This document shows positions 1 through 5,943 of a stretch of 7,901 bases of DNA, in pieces. The translations under genes were made by a program, and so were the position numbers. Under the pieces are notes generated by a model. That model saw only the letters and a program-made list of their open reading frames with translations. It did not search any database and was not told where the DNA came from. Position 1 is the stretch's first letter, and every line of letters begins with the position of its first letter. Source of the stretch: Streptococcus mitis (GTDB taxonomy: Bacteria > Bacillota > Bacilli > Lactobacillales > Streptococcaceae); assembly GCA_018364455.1 (NCBI GenBank), contig JAGZLW010000067.1:1-7901 (forward strand), in the 5' to 3' direction.

Positions 1-20
1 TTCAAATCCTGCTCCCGCAA
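1..20 (+). tRNA. 3' end of a tRNA, probably initiator tRNA-Met (partial)
   Basis: The window opens inside a tRNA. Visible are a T-loop TTCAAAT (1-7), the 3' strand of the T-stem (8-12), the 3' acceptor strand TCCCGCA (13-19) and an A discriminator (20). The ending CCCGCAA matches the bacillary initiator tRNA-Met, whose first acceptor position is an unpaired C-A. The 5' two thirds and the anticodon lie outside the window, so the identity is inferred. CCA is not encoded. Only three bases separate it from the next tRNA. Confidence 0.75.
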
Positions 21-23
21 TAA

Positions 24-96
24 GGCTCGGTAGCTCAGTTGGTAGAGCAATGGATTGAAGCTCCATGTGTCGGCGGTTCGATTCCGTCTCGCGCCA
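24..96 (+). tRNA. tRNA-Phe (GAA)
   Basis: A full 73-nt cloverleaf can be drawn. The D-stem is GCTC/GAGC, the anticodon stem ATGGA/TCCAT (50-54/62-66), the T-stem GGCGG with loop TTCGATT, and the discriminator A96. The anticodon loop is TTGAAGC, giving anticodon GAA at 57-59. Two details are unusual: the acceptor stem has a T-C mismatch at the fourth pair (T27 against C92), and the base after the anticodon is G (G60, position 37) rather than the A found in most bacterial tRNA-Phe. No CCA is encoded. It probably belongs to one long rRNA-tRNA transcript started upstream of the window. Confidence 0.95.
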
Positions 97-116
97 TTTT
101 TACTTATAGTATGTAT

Positions 117-187
117 GCGGGTGTAGTTTAGTGGTAAAACTACAGCCTTCCAAGCTGTTGTCGCGAGTTCGATTCTCGTCACCCGCT
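117..187 (+). tRNA. tRNA-Gly (TCC)
   Basis: This is a 71-nt cloverleaf with a perfect seven-pair acceptor stem (GCGGGTG/CACCCGC). The D-stem is GTTT/AAAC, the anticodon stem ACAGC/GCTGT, the loop CTTCCAA with anticodon TCC at 149-151, and the T-loop TTCGATT. The discriminator is T187 and CCA is not encoded. It lies 20 bases after tRNA-Phe in the same array. Confidence 0.95.
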
Positions 188-221
188 TTGAACTTTGTTC
201 AAATTACCAAGTTTTTAACTT

Positions 222-295
<74 letters not shown>

Positions 296-301
296 TTAAT
301 T

Positions 302-389
302 GGAGAATTACTCAAGAGGCTGAAGAGGACGGTTTGCTAAATCGTTAGGTCGGGTAACTGGCGCAAGGGTTCGAATCCCTTATTCTCCG
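302..389 (+). tRNA. tRNA-Ser (GCT)
   Basis: This is an 88-nt class II tRNA with a long variable arm, as expected for serine. The acceptor stem GGAGAAT/ATTCTCC (302-308/382-388) is perfect. The anticodon stem ACGGT/ATCGT encloses loop TTGCTAA with anticodon GCT at 336-338, the T-loop is TTCGAAT, and the discriminator is G389. It reads AGC and AGU. It is the last tRNA of the array; a terminator hairpin follows 54 bases later. Confidence 0.95.
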
Positions 390-443
390 TTTTAATGAGG
401 CTTTATAACTCTCTTTTTTTTCTATTTTTAAGAATAGTAGAAT

Positions 444-495
444 AAAAACTTCAGATTTGTAAAACTTAATTGGATTACTTATCTGAAGTTTTTTT
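444..495 (+). terminator. Rho-independent terminator of the tRNA array, possibly bidirectional
   Basis: A 13-bp perfect inverted repeat pairs AAAAACTTCAGAT (444-456) with its complement at 481-493, across a 24-base loop, and the T-run goes on to 495. On the plus strand it should stop the tRNA transcript. The five A residues at the left foot become a T-run on the minus strand, so the same stem could stop birA transcripts arriving from the right. Nothing else recognisable lies in 390-443 apart from a T-rich run. Confidence 0.85.
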
Positions 496-496
496 G

Positions 497-536
497 CGCT
501 CTTTGTCAACTGTAGTGGGCTGCAGAAAAGCTAAAA
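497..536. mobile_element. Possible IS end remnant (ISL3 family, IS1167-like terminal repeat)
   Basis: The stretch beginning GCTCTTTGTCAACTGTAG and running through the AAAAGCTAA motif near 526-534 resembles, from memory, the outer end of streptococcal ISL3-family elements such as IS1167. No transposase coding follows: birA's stop codon comes about 40 bases later. If correct, it is a solo end left after deletion or decay of an insertion downstream of the tRNA array. No second end or target duplication can be seen. Confidence 0.4.
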
Positions 537-577
537 TCTTTATATATTGTCGTTTTTATGGTTGTGCTTATTTATTA

Positions 578-1513
578 CTACTTCCAACTCTTGAGTGAAA
601 TTTCTCCGCTATTGAGCCAGATTTCTTTTCCGTTATCACATTGTACTAAAAGTTTTCCATTTTCAGAGATATCTTTAGCAAGTCCCTTGTAGTCTTTTTT
701 GTCCAGTGTGAAAGCAACTTCTTTTCCAAGCACGAATGACTGTTTTTTATATAGGTATAATAACTCATCTGCTGGTGTTTCGAAGAAAGCACGCCAGATT
801 TCTATGATTAATTCATTCCTTGTTATTGGAGCTGTAGTTTTAAATAAGCTAGCAGCTTTTTCTTTTAATTCTTGTGGGAAATCATTAATAGTAAAGTTGA
901 TTCCTACTCCAATAATGATATCTGTGACTAAGCCTGTTTCTACAGAGGTCATTGCTTCAGTGAGAATTCCTCCAATTTTATGATTTTTGAGGTAGATATC
1001 ATTGACCCATTTTATGTCGACATCTATTAAAGTTAGGTTCTTAATGGCTTTGTAGATAGCTCCTGCTACAAGTAGTGTGTAGGATGGTAATTTGTCATAG
1101 GGAAGATTTGGTTTGAGATGGAGTGTCATATAAATGCCACCTTGTGGGGAGTAGAAAGAACGTTGAAAACGGCCACGGCCAGCTGTTTGATAGGAAGCTA
1201 GATAGAGGGTGTTTGCTTCATTTCCTAAATCAATTGCTTCTTTTGCATCGAGTTGTGTTGATCTTGTTTCGGGTTTAAAACTGATTTTAATTGGAAGATT
1301 TTGTTCTAGAAGTTCTGGAAGAATAAGGTCTCCATTCACCAGTTTATAGCCTTTGTTTTTGATACTATCAATTTCAATGCCTTCTTGTTCTAAACGCTTG
1401 ATGGCTTTCCAAATTGATGTTCTAGTCAGTGATAGTTCTTCTGCAATCTTTTCTCCGCTGATATAATCGGTTTCTTTAGCTAGAATTTGGTAGACGGCTT
1501 GGTAGGATTTCAT
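578..1513 (-). CDS. birA: Bifunctional biotin-protein ligase / biotin operon repressor (BirA; RafS-like)
   Basis: This 311-aa protein activates biotin with ATP and attaches it to carboxylase carrier proteins; BirA proteins with an N-terminal DNA-binding domain can also repress genes. Residues 1-60 form a winged helix-turn-helix (ISGEKIAEELSLTRTSIWKA region). The catalytic core carries the biotinyl-AMP loop GRGR at 112-115 followed by SPQGG, the KWVND motif at 168-172 (KWPND in most relatives), the KIGGIL motif with Lys179, and IGVGINF at 201-207. A C-terminal SH3-like domain covers about 258-308. The start is set by an AAAGGAAA site seven bases away and by a 4-base ATGA overlap with rafR, which suggests translational coupling. 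The pneumococcal homologue beside rafR was named rafS and reported to affect aga expression negatively (from memory). Ligase activity looks intact; a regulatory role is inferred. Confidence 0.92.
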   Translation of the reverse strand: MKSYQAVYQILAKETDYISGEKIAEELSLTRTSIWKAIKRLEQEGIEIDSIKNKGYKLVNGDLILPELLEQNLPIKISFKPETRSTQLDAKEAIDLGNEANTLYLASYQTAGRGRFQRSFYSPQGGIYMTLHLKPNLPYDKLPSYTLLVAGAIYKAIKNLTLIDVDIKWVNDIYLKNHKIGGILTEAMTSVETGLVTDIIIGVGINFTINDFPQELKEKAASLFKTTAPITRNELIIEIWRAFFETPADELLYLYKKQSFVLGKEVAFTLDKKDYKGLAKDISENGKLLVQCDNGKEIWLNSGEISLKSWK

Positions 1514-2370
1514 AGTGTTTCCTTTCTCACTAGTTGGTGTTGGGAATATTCTTTTCTTGTATGACTTGGAGTCTGATTAAAGTATTGTTTATAAGCTTTT
1601 GAAAAATGGAGTGGATCTGAAAAACCTACTGAATATGCAATTACTTTGATAGACTCTTGGGTATTTTCGAGAAGTTGTTTAGCTCGGTGCATTCGAACGT
1701 AGAGTAGGTATTCTTTGGGTGATAAGGTATTAAATTCTTTGAATACGCTTGATAAGTAGCTTCTGTGAACGGATAGTTCTTTCGCTAAATCTTGAATTGT
1801 AAGTGATTGAGGATAGTGGCTATCAATTAATCTTTTGCATTCAAGATAGAGTTGGTGGGTTGATGAAATATTCTTTTTTTTCTGATTGGGAGCAATAGTT
1901 CCCAGATGAAACATCAGTTCATGGAGCTGTCCCATGATATGGAGTTGAGCTAATTCATTTGATTTTGTAATCTGAGCGAAGCGGACAATATCTGAGATGA
2001 GTTTTGAAGTTGTTTGTGTTTGACAAGTTTCAGATTGGATGAGATAGGATTGATCAGAAATTTGAGAAAGAGCAAAATAGTCAGGAGCTTTCCCTCCAGT
2101 GATTCCTAACCAGTAGTAGGCCCAAGGTTCTTCACTATCTGCTTGATAAAAGGTTAGTTCATCTGGTTTTAATAGAAAGAAATCTCCTTCTTTTAAATCA
2201 ACAATTTTACCCTTGTAATGAAATTTTCCTTGTCCTTTAGTAATGTAATGTAGAACGTATGTATCTCGAATTGCTGGACCAAAAGAGTAATTAGGTGTGC
2301 ATTCCTCATATCCATAAAAGCTTAAGGAAAGGTCAATTGTTCCAGTCTGGTATTCTGAAAAAACTAGCAT
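1510..2370 (-). CDS. rafR: AraC/XylS-family activator of the raffinose operon (RafR/MsmR type)
   Basis: This is a 286-aa transcription regulator. The N-terminal part (about 1-150) is a cupin-like sugar-sensing domain, with YVLHYITKGQGKFHYKGK near 38-55 and LKEGDFFLLKPDEL near 59-72. The C-terminal part (about 172-275) has two helix-turn-helix motifs. The first lies in LTIQDLAKELSVHRSYLSSV (190-209). The second is the AraC signature, from SIKVIAYSVGFSDPLHFSKA (240-259) to QTPSHTRK (266-273). The ATG start is supported by a perfect AGGAGG six bases upstream (2377-2382). Its TGA overlaps the birA ATG. It is divergent from aga, the usual arrangement for an activator of the neighbouring operon; in pneumococcus RafR is the raffinose-dependent activator of aga. 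Effector and direct operator use are inferred from family and position. Confidence 0.93.
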   Translation of the reverse strand: MLVFSEYQTGTIDLSLSFYGYEECTPNYSFGPAIRDTYVLHYITKGQGKFHYKGKIVDLKEGDFFLLKPDELTFYQADSEEPWAYYWLGITGGKAPDYFALSQISDQSYLIQSETCQTQTTSKLISDIVRFAQITKSNELAQLHIMGQLHELMFHLGTIAPNQKKKNISSTHQLYLECKRLIDSHYPQSLTIQDLAKELSVHRSYLSSVFKEFNTLSPKEYLLYVRMHRAKQLLENTQESIKVIAYSVGFSDPLHFSKAYKQYFNQTPSHTRKEYSQHQLVRKETL

Positions 2371-2387
2371 GTGCTACCTCCTACCTA

Positions 2388-2423
2388 ACATTTTACCATA
2401 TTCTTGAGACATTTTTCTATTTT
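2388..2423. promoter_or_regulatory. Tandem direct repeats, candidate RafR operator
   Basis: Two 15-bp copies, ACATTTTACCATATT (2388-2402) and ACATTTTTCTATTTT (2409-2423), agree at 12 of 15 positions, with a first block of seven identical bases. Their starts are exactly 21 bp apart, two helical turns, which places both on one face of the DNA. This is the geometry of AraC-family half-sites, and the downstream copy reaches into the aga -35 region as for class II activators. The assignment to RafR is inferred from its position in the rafR-aga intergenic region. Confidence 0.55.
2390..2398 (-). promoter_or_regulatory. Candidate extended -10 of the rafR-birA promoter
   Basis: Read on the minus strand this is TGGTAAAAT, an extended -10 (TGnTAAAAT) with the hexamer at 2390-2395. 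There is no good -35 at 16-18 bp. The predicted transcript start would be near 2383, leaving a very short leader just ahead of the AGGAGG at 2377-2382. The hexamer lies inside the left copy of the direct repeat at 2388-2402, so a protein bound there would occlude this promoter, fitting autoregulation. Confidence 0.45.
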
Positions 2424-2448
2424 AGAAAGCGATTTCAGATGATAAAAT
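2421..2448 (+). promoter_or_regulatory. Candidate aga operon promoter
   Basis: The -10 TAAAAT (2443-2448) is preceded by TGA, giving an extended -10. A weak -35 TTTAGA (2421-2426) lies 16 bp upstream. A poor -35 with a good extended -10 is what an activator-dependent promoter tends to look like. The predicted start near 2455 gives a leader of about 20 bases containing GAGGTGA (2466-2472), five bases before the aga ATG. Confidence 0.6.
2423..2437. promoter_or_regulatory. Catabolite-responsive element (cre), CcpA site of the aga operon
   Basis: The sequence TAGAAAGCGATTTCA fits the cre consensus WTGNAANCGNWNNCW with one mismatch. On the minus strand the core TGAAATCGCTTTCT (2437-2424) fits TGNAANCGNWNNCW without any mismatch. 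The site fills most of the spacer between the aga -35 and -10, so CcpA with HPr-Ser-P bound there should block RNA polymerase when preferred sugars are present. Confidence 0.75.
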
Positions 2449-2477
2449 ATAGTCAATAAAGTGATGAGGTGAAGTAA

Positions 2478-4640
2478 ATGGGTGTTAGGATAGAGAATAA
2501 TCTATTTTATGTTGAGAGTAAAAATCTAAGTTTGATCATTGAAAATCGAAATGGCTACTTACTATTGAAACATTTAGGAAAGACTATTAAGAACTATAAA
2601 GGTTCCAATAGTGTTTATGAACGAGATCATGCCTTTTCAGGAAATCCAACAGCTACTAATCGAACCTTTAGCTTAGATACACAACGTCAAATTTTTGGAC
2701 AACATGGTTTGGGTGACTTTAGAAAACCAACTTTACAGGTTCAGCATGATGCAACTGAAGTAACAGACTTTCGATTTGTAGAAGCAAAGATTTTAAAAGG
2801 TCAGAATGGTCCACAGGGCTTACCTTCTCCACACAGCGTGGATGATACAGAGACTCTTGTCTTAATGTTAGAAGATTCTAAGGCTCAACTTAGTCTGACT
2901 TTGTATTATACTGCTTTTGATAATGATGCGACAATTGCTAGTTACAGCAAATTGGAGAATAATAGTAATCAGGAAGTTATCATCCATAAGGACTTTTCTT
3001 TTATGGCTGATTTCCCTGCTGCAGCTTACGAAATCGTAACTCTTCAGGGAGCTTATGCTCGTGAAAAGACTGTCAGACGTCAACAGGTAGAACAAGGAAT
3101 CTTTTCGATTAGTTCGAACCGTGGAGCTTCTGGGCATGCTCAAACACCAGCTCTTCTCTTATGTGATCAAGGAGTCACAGAGGATGCTGGAAATGTGTTT
3201 GCTATTCAACTAATGTATAGTGGAAACTTTGAAGCTTTTGCTCAAAAGAATCAATTGAATGAAGTTCGGGTGGCTATTGGCATAAATCCGGAAAATTTTT
3301 CTTGGAAGTTAGACCCTGAGGAATACTTTGAAACACCGGTAGCTTTAGTGACTTATTCAGATAAGGGATTAACTGGTGTTAGTCATGAAAGTCATAATTT
3401 TGTACTGAAGCACATTATGCCAAGTAAATTTTCTAAAAAAGAGCGTCCAATCCTAATCAATAACTGGGAAGCTACCTACTTTGACTTTCAGAGAGAAAAG
3501 CTGTTAGAGCTAGCTGATGAAGCTAAGAAAGTTGGCAATGAACTTTTTGTATTAGATGATGGTTGGTTTGGCAATCGATTTGATGATAATCGTGCTTTAG
3601 GTGATTGGGTTGTTAATGAGAAAAAACTGGGTGGAAGTCTAGAAAGTCTGATTTCAGCTATCCATGAAAGAGGTTTGCAGTTTGGGCTTTGGTTAGAACC
3701 CGAGATGATTTCTGTAGATAGTGATTTGTATCGTAAACATCCTGACTGGGCTATTCAGGTTCCAGGATATGACCATACCTATTCTAGAAATCAATTAGTA
3801 CTTAATCTTGCCAATCCTCAGGTAGTAGAATACTTGAAAAATGTATTAGATGAACTCCTATCTTATCATGAGATTGATTACATTAAATGGGATATGAATC
3901 GTAATATGACTAACCTAGGAAATGGCTTTACTTATCTAGAAACACAGATGCAATCTCATCAGTACATGTTGGGGCTTTACGAACTCGTTTCTTATCTGAC
4001 AGAAAAGCACAGCCATATTCTCTTTGAGTCCTGCTCTGGTGGTGGTGGACGAAATGATCTTGGTATGATGCGCTATTTCCCACAAGTCTGGGCTAGTGAT
4101 AATACTGATGCTATTGCACGTTTACCAATTCAATACGGTTCATCCTATCTCTATCCAACCATTTCTATGGGGGCTCATGTGTCAGCAGTACCGAATCATC
4201 AGATGGGTCGAACGACACCATTAGAAACACGTGGTCATGTAGCAATGATGGGAAATTTGGGCTATGAGCTTGATTTGACAAGTTTATCAGATGAAGAGAA
4301 AGCTACGATTGCTAATCAGGTGAACTTGTATAAAGAATTACGACCAGTAGTTCAGTTAGGACAACAGTATAGACTAATTAATCCTGATACTGCATCCAAT
4401 GAAGCAGCTGTACAATTTAATTACAAAAATCAAACGATTGTAACCTACGTTCGCGTTTTATCAGTTGTAGAGACCATGGAAACAACTTTAAAGTTAAAAG
4501 ATTTGGATGAAGAGGGACTATATGAATTACAGGAAAATGGCGAAGTTTACTCAGGTGCAGAACTAATGTATGCGGGTTTAACTGTTATTTTATCCCAAGG
4601 AGATTTTTTGAGTAGACAGTATATTTTTAGAAGACTATAA
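2478..4640 (+). CDS. aga: Alpha-galactosidase, glycoside hydrolase family 36 (Aga)
   Basis: This 720-aa enzyme hydrolyses terminal alpha-1,6-galactose, turning raffinose into galactose and sucrose, and melibiose into galactose and glucose. No signal peptide is present, so it acts in the cytoplasm on imported sugar. The GH36 layout is complete: an N-terminal beta domain (to about 310), a (beta/alpha)8 barrel (about 320-620) and a C-terminal beta domain. Active-site motifs are NNWEATYFDF with Trp330, DDGWFGNR with Asp360-Asp361, GLWLEPEMI, KWDMNR with predicted nucleophile Asp472, ESCSGGGGRND, and WASDNTDA with predicted acid/base Asp541. Length is typical for the bacterial tetrameric group. 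The start is fixed by a GAGGTGA ribosome site five bases upstream. It is the first gene of the aga-rafEFG operon, downstream of the cre and the candidate RafR operator. Confidence 0.97.
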   Translation: MGVRIENNLFYVESKNLSLIIENRNGYLLLKHLGKTIKNYKGSNSVYERDHAFSGNPTATNRTFSLDTQRQIFGQHGLGDFRKPTLQVQHDATEVTDFRFVEAKILKGQNGPQGLPSPHSVDDTETLVLMLEDSKAQLSLTLYYTAFDNDATIASYSKLENNSNQEVIIHKDFSFMADFPAAAYEIVTLQGAYAREKTVRRQQVEQGIFSISSNRGASGHAQTPALLLCDQGVTEDAGNVFAIQLMYSGNFEAFAQKNQLNEVRVAIGINPENFSWKLDPEEYFETPVALVTYSDKGLTGVSHESHNFVLKHIMPSKFSKKERPILINNWEATYFDFQREKLLELADEAKKVGNELFVLDDGWFGNRFDDNRALGDWVVNEKKLGGSLESLISAIHERGLQFGLWLEPEMISVDSDLYRKHPDWAIQVPGYDHTYSRNQLVLNLANPQVVEYLKNVLDELLSYHEIDYIKWDMNRNMTNLGNGFTYLETQMQSHQYMLGLYELVSYLTEKHSHILFESCSGGGGRNDLGMMRYFPQVWASDNTDAIARLPIQYGSSYLYPTISMGAHVSAVPNHQMGRTTPLETRGHVAMMGNLGYELDLTSLSDEEKATIANQVNLYKELRPVVQLGQQYRLINPDTASNEAAVQFNYKNQTIVTYVRVLSVVETMETTLKLKDLDEEGLYELQENGEVYSGAELMYAGLTVILSQGDFLSRQYIFRRL

Positions 4641-4648
4641 TAAAGGTG

Positions 4649-4660
4649 TATAAATTTATA
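4649..4660. promoter_or_regulatory. 12-bp palindrome TATAAATTTATA between aga and rafE, possible weak internal promoter
   Basis: The palindrome contains a TATAAA -10-like hexamer (4649-4654), with TTTAGA (4626-4631) 17 bp upstream inside the end of aga. A transcript from it would start near 4661, almost on the rafE ribosome site AAAGGAGG (4660-4667). It could equally be chance AT-rich spacer. Confidence 0.25.
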
Positions 4661-4674
4661 AAGGAGGCTTTCCA

Positions 4675-5925
4675 ATGAAATGGTATAAGAAAGCAGGTTT
4701 TCTTTTAGTCGCTGGGGCTAGTTTACTAGGACTAGCAGCTTGTGGTCAGAATAATCAATCGACTGATGGAAAGGTAACGATTGAATTTTTTAACCAGAAG
4801 ACCGAAATGGCGGATACTTTGCAAAAAATTGTAGATCATTTTGAAAAGGATCATCCTACTATTGATGTAAAACTGACGACTGTTCCGGCAGCTGGCATTG
4901 TTCTGAAGACTCGGATTTTATCAGGAGATGTTCCAGATATTGTTAATATCTATCCTCAAAATATGGATTTTCAGGAGTGGGCAAAAGCAGGTTACTTTTC
5001 AGATATGACAGGGAAGTCCTATCTTGAGAATATTAAGAATGACTATGCAGAAAAGTATGCAATCAATAACAAGATTTATAGTGTGCCTTTAACTGCTAAT
5101 CTTTATGGAATCTATTATAATAAAACAAAGTTTAAAGAATTAGGACTTGAGGAACCGAAGACTTTTAAAGAGTTTCAAGAGATTGTTAAAAAGATAAAAG
5201 ATAGTGGGAATTCTCCGTTTGCAGTTGCAGGCAATGAAGGATGGACATTAAACGGTTATCACCAACTTTCTCTCATTACTATTACAGGCAGTGGAGACGC
5301 AGCTAATAATTACCTTCGCTTTTCAAAACCAAACGCTATCTCTGCAGATGATGCTATTTTAAAAGCAGATGCAGAACGACTAGATTTGTTGGCGGAGAAT
5401 GCTCAAGATGGATGGCGTGGTGCCTCTTATAACGATGCGGTGGTAGCATTTTCGAATGAAAAAGCCTTGATGATGCCACAAGGATCATGGGCATTAGCGG
5501 CAATTAATCAACAGGATCCAAAATTTGATGTGGGGATGTTTGCCTTCCCAGGAGAAGAAGTAGGAAAAGAAGTCACTGTTGGTGCAGGGGACATGGCATT
5601 ATCAACTTCAGCTACTACCAAACATCCTAAAGAAACCGAAGAATTTATCAGCTATATGACTAGTTCAAAAGCTATGCAAGAATATTATGATGTGGATGGA
5701 TCACCAGTTGCTGTAAAAGGTGTACAGGAAAAAGAAGATTCAGCACTTGCAGAGATTTCTAAACTAGCATTTACGGATAAACATTATGTTTGGTTGGGCC
5801 AACACTGGAATTCTGAAGAAGATTTTTTCAATCTAAGTGCAGGTTACTTGATGGATAAAAATCTGAAAAATATGGCAAACAATCTCAATGCTTTCTTTAA
5901 TCTAATGAAGGCAGATTTGGACTAG
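4675..5925 (+). CDS. rafE: Raffinose-type ABC importer, lipoprotein sugar-binding protein (RafE)
   Basis: This is a 416-aa solute-binding protein of the family-1 sugar-binding class, anchored outside the membrane, that captures alpha-galactosides for RafFG. Residues 1-22 are a lipoprotein signal peptide: a KWYKK basic start, a hydrophobic stretch and the lipobox LAAC with lipidated Cys23. The mature protein is about 394 aa. Family features are the early VTIEFFNQ strand, GDVPDIVNIYP, YGIYYNK at 144-150, and the late VGAGDMALSTSATTKHPKET block near 302-321. The start follows a perfect AAAGGAGG seven bases away. It sits 34 bases after aga and 18 before rafF, which makes co-transcription very likely. 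By memory its sequence departs clearly from pneumococcal RafE while keeping the same ending (NAFFN.MKAD.D). Raffinose as ligand is inferred from the operon. Confidence 0.92.
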   Translation: MKWYKKAGFLLVAGASLLGLAACGQNNQSTDGKVTIEFFNQKTEMADTLQKIVDHFEKDHPTIDVKLTTVPAAGIVLKTRILSGDVPDIVNIYPQNMDFQEWAKAGYFSDMTGKSYLENIKNDYAEKYAINNKIYSVPLTANLYGIYYNKTKFKELGLEEPKTFKEFQEIVKKIKDSGNSPFAVAGNEGWTLNGYHQLSLITITGSGDAANNYLRFSKPNAISADDAILKADAERLDLLAENAQDGWRGASYNDAVVAFSNEKALMMPQGSWALAAINQQDPKFDVGMFAFPGEEVGKEVTVGAGDMALSTSATTKHPKETEEFISYMTSSKAMQEYYDVDGSPVAVKGVQEKEDSALAEISKLAFTDKHYVWLGQHWNSEEDFFNLSAGYLMDKNLKNMANNLNAFFNLMKADLD

Positions 5926-5928
5926 AAT

Positions 5929-5933
5929 AGGAG
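5929..5933 (+). promoter_or_regulatory. rafF ribosome binding site with two ATG choices
   Basis: AGGAG lies ten bases before the rafF ATG (5944) but only five before another ATG at 5939. The 5939 ATG is in a different frame and opens an eight-codon reading frame that stops with TAA at 5963-5965. The rafF start at 5944 is kept because it is the first start in the conserved permease frame. Confidence 0.5.
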
Positions 5934-5943
5934 TTAAGATGAT

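Noticed and set aside
422..437. CTATT/AATAG hairpin after tRNA-Ser
   Set aside because: It has only five A/T-rich pairs and no following T-run on the plus strand; the stem at 444-495 is the convincing terminator.
699..983. 94-codon open frame on the plus strand
   Set aside because: It lies entirely antisense inside birA, has no good ribosome site, and its translation resembles no known family; birA motifs explain the region.
2374..2386. CTACCT direct repeat in the rafR-aga gap as an operator
   Set aside because: It is explained by the minus-strand AGGAGG ribosome site of rafR and neighbouring bases.
2868..3143. 91-codon open frame on the minus strand
   Set aside because: It is antisense within aga, whose GH36 sequence is continuous here; no start signal is seen.
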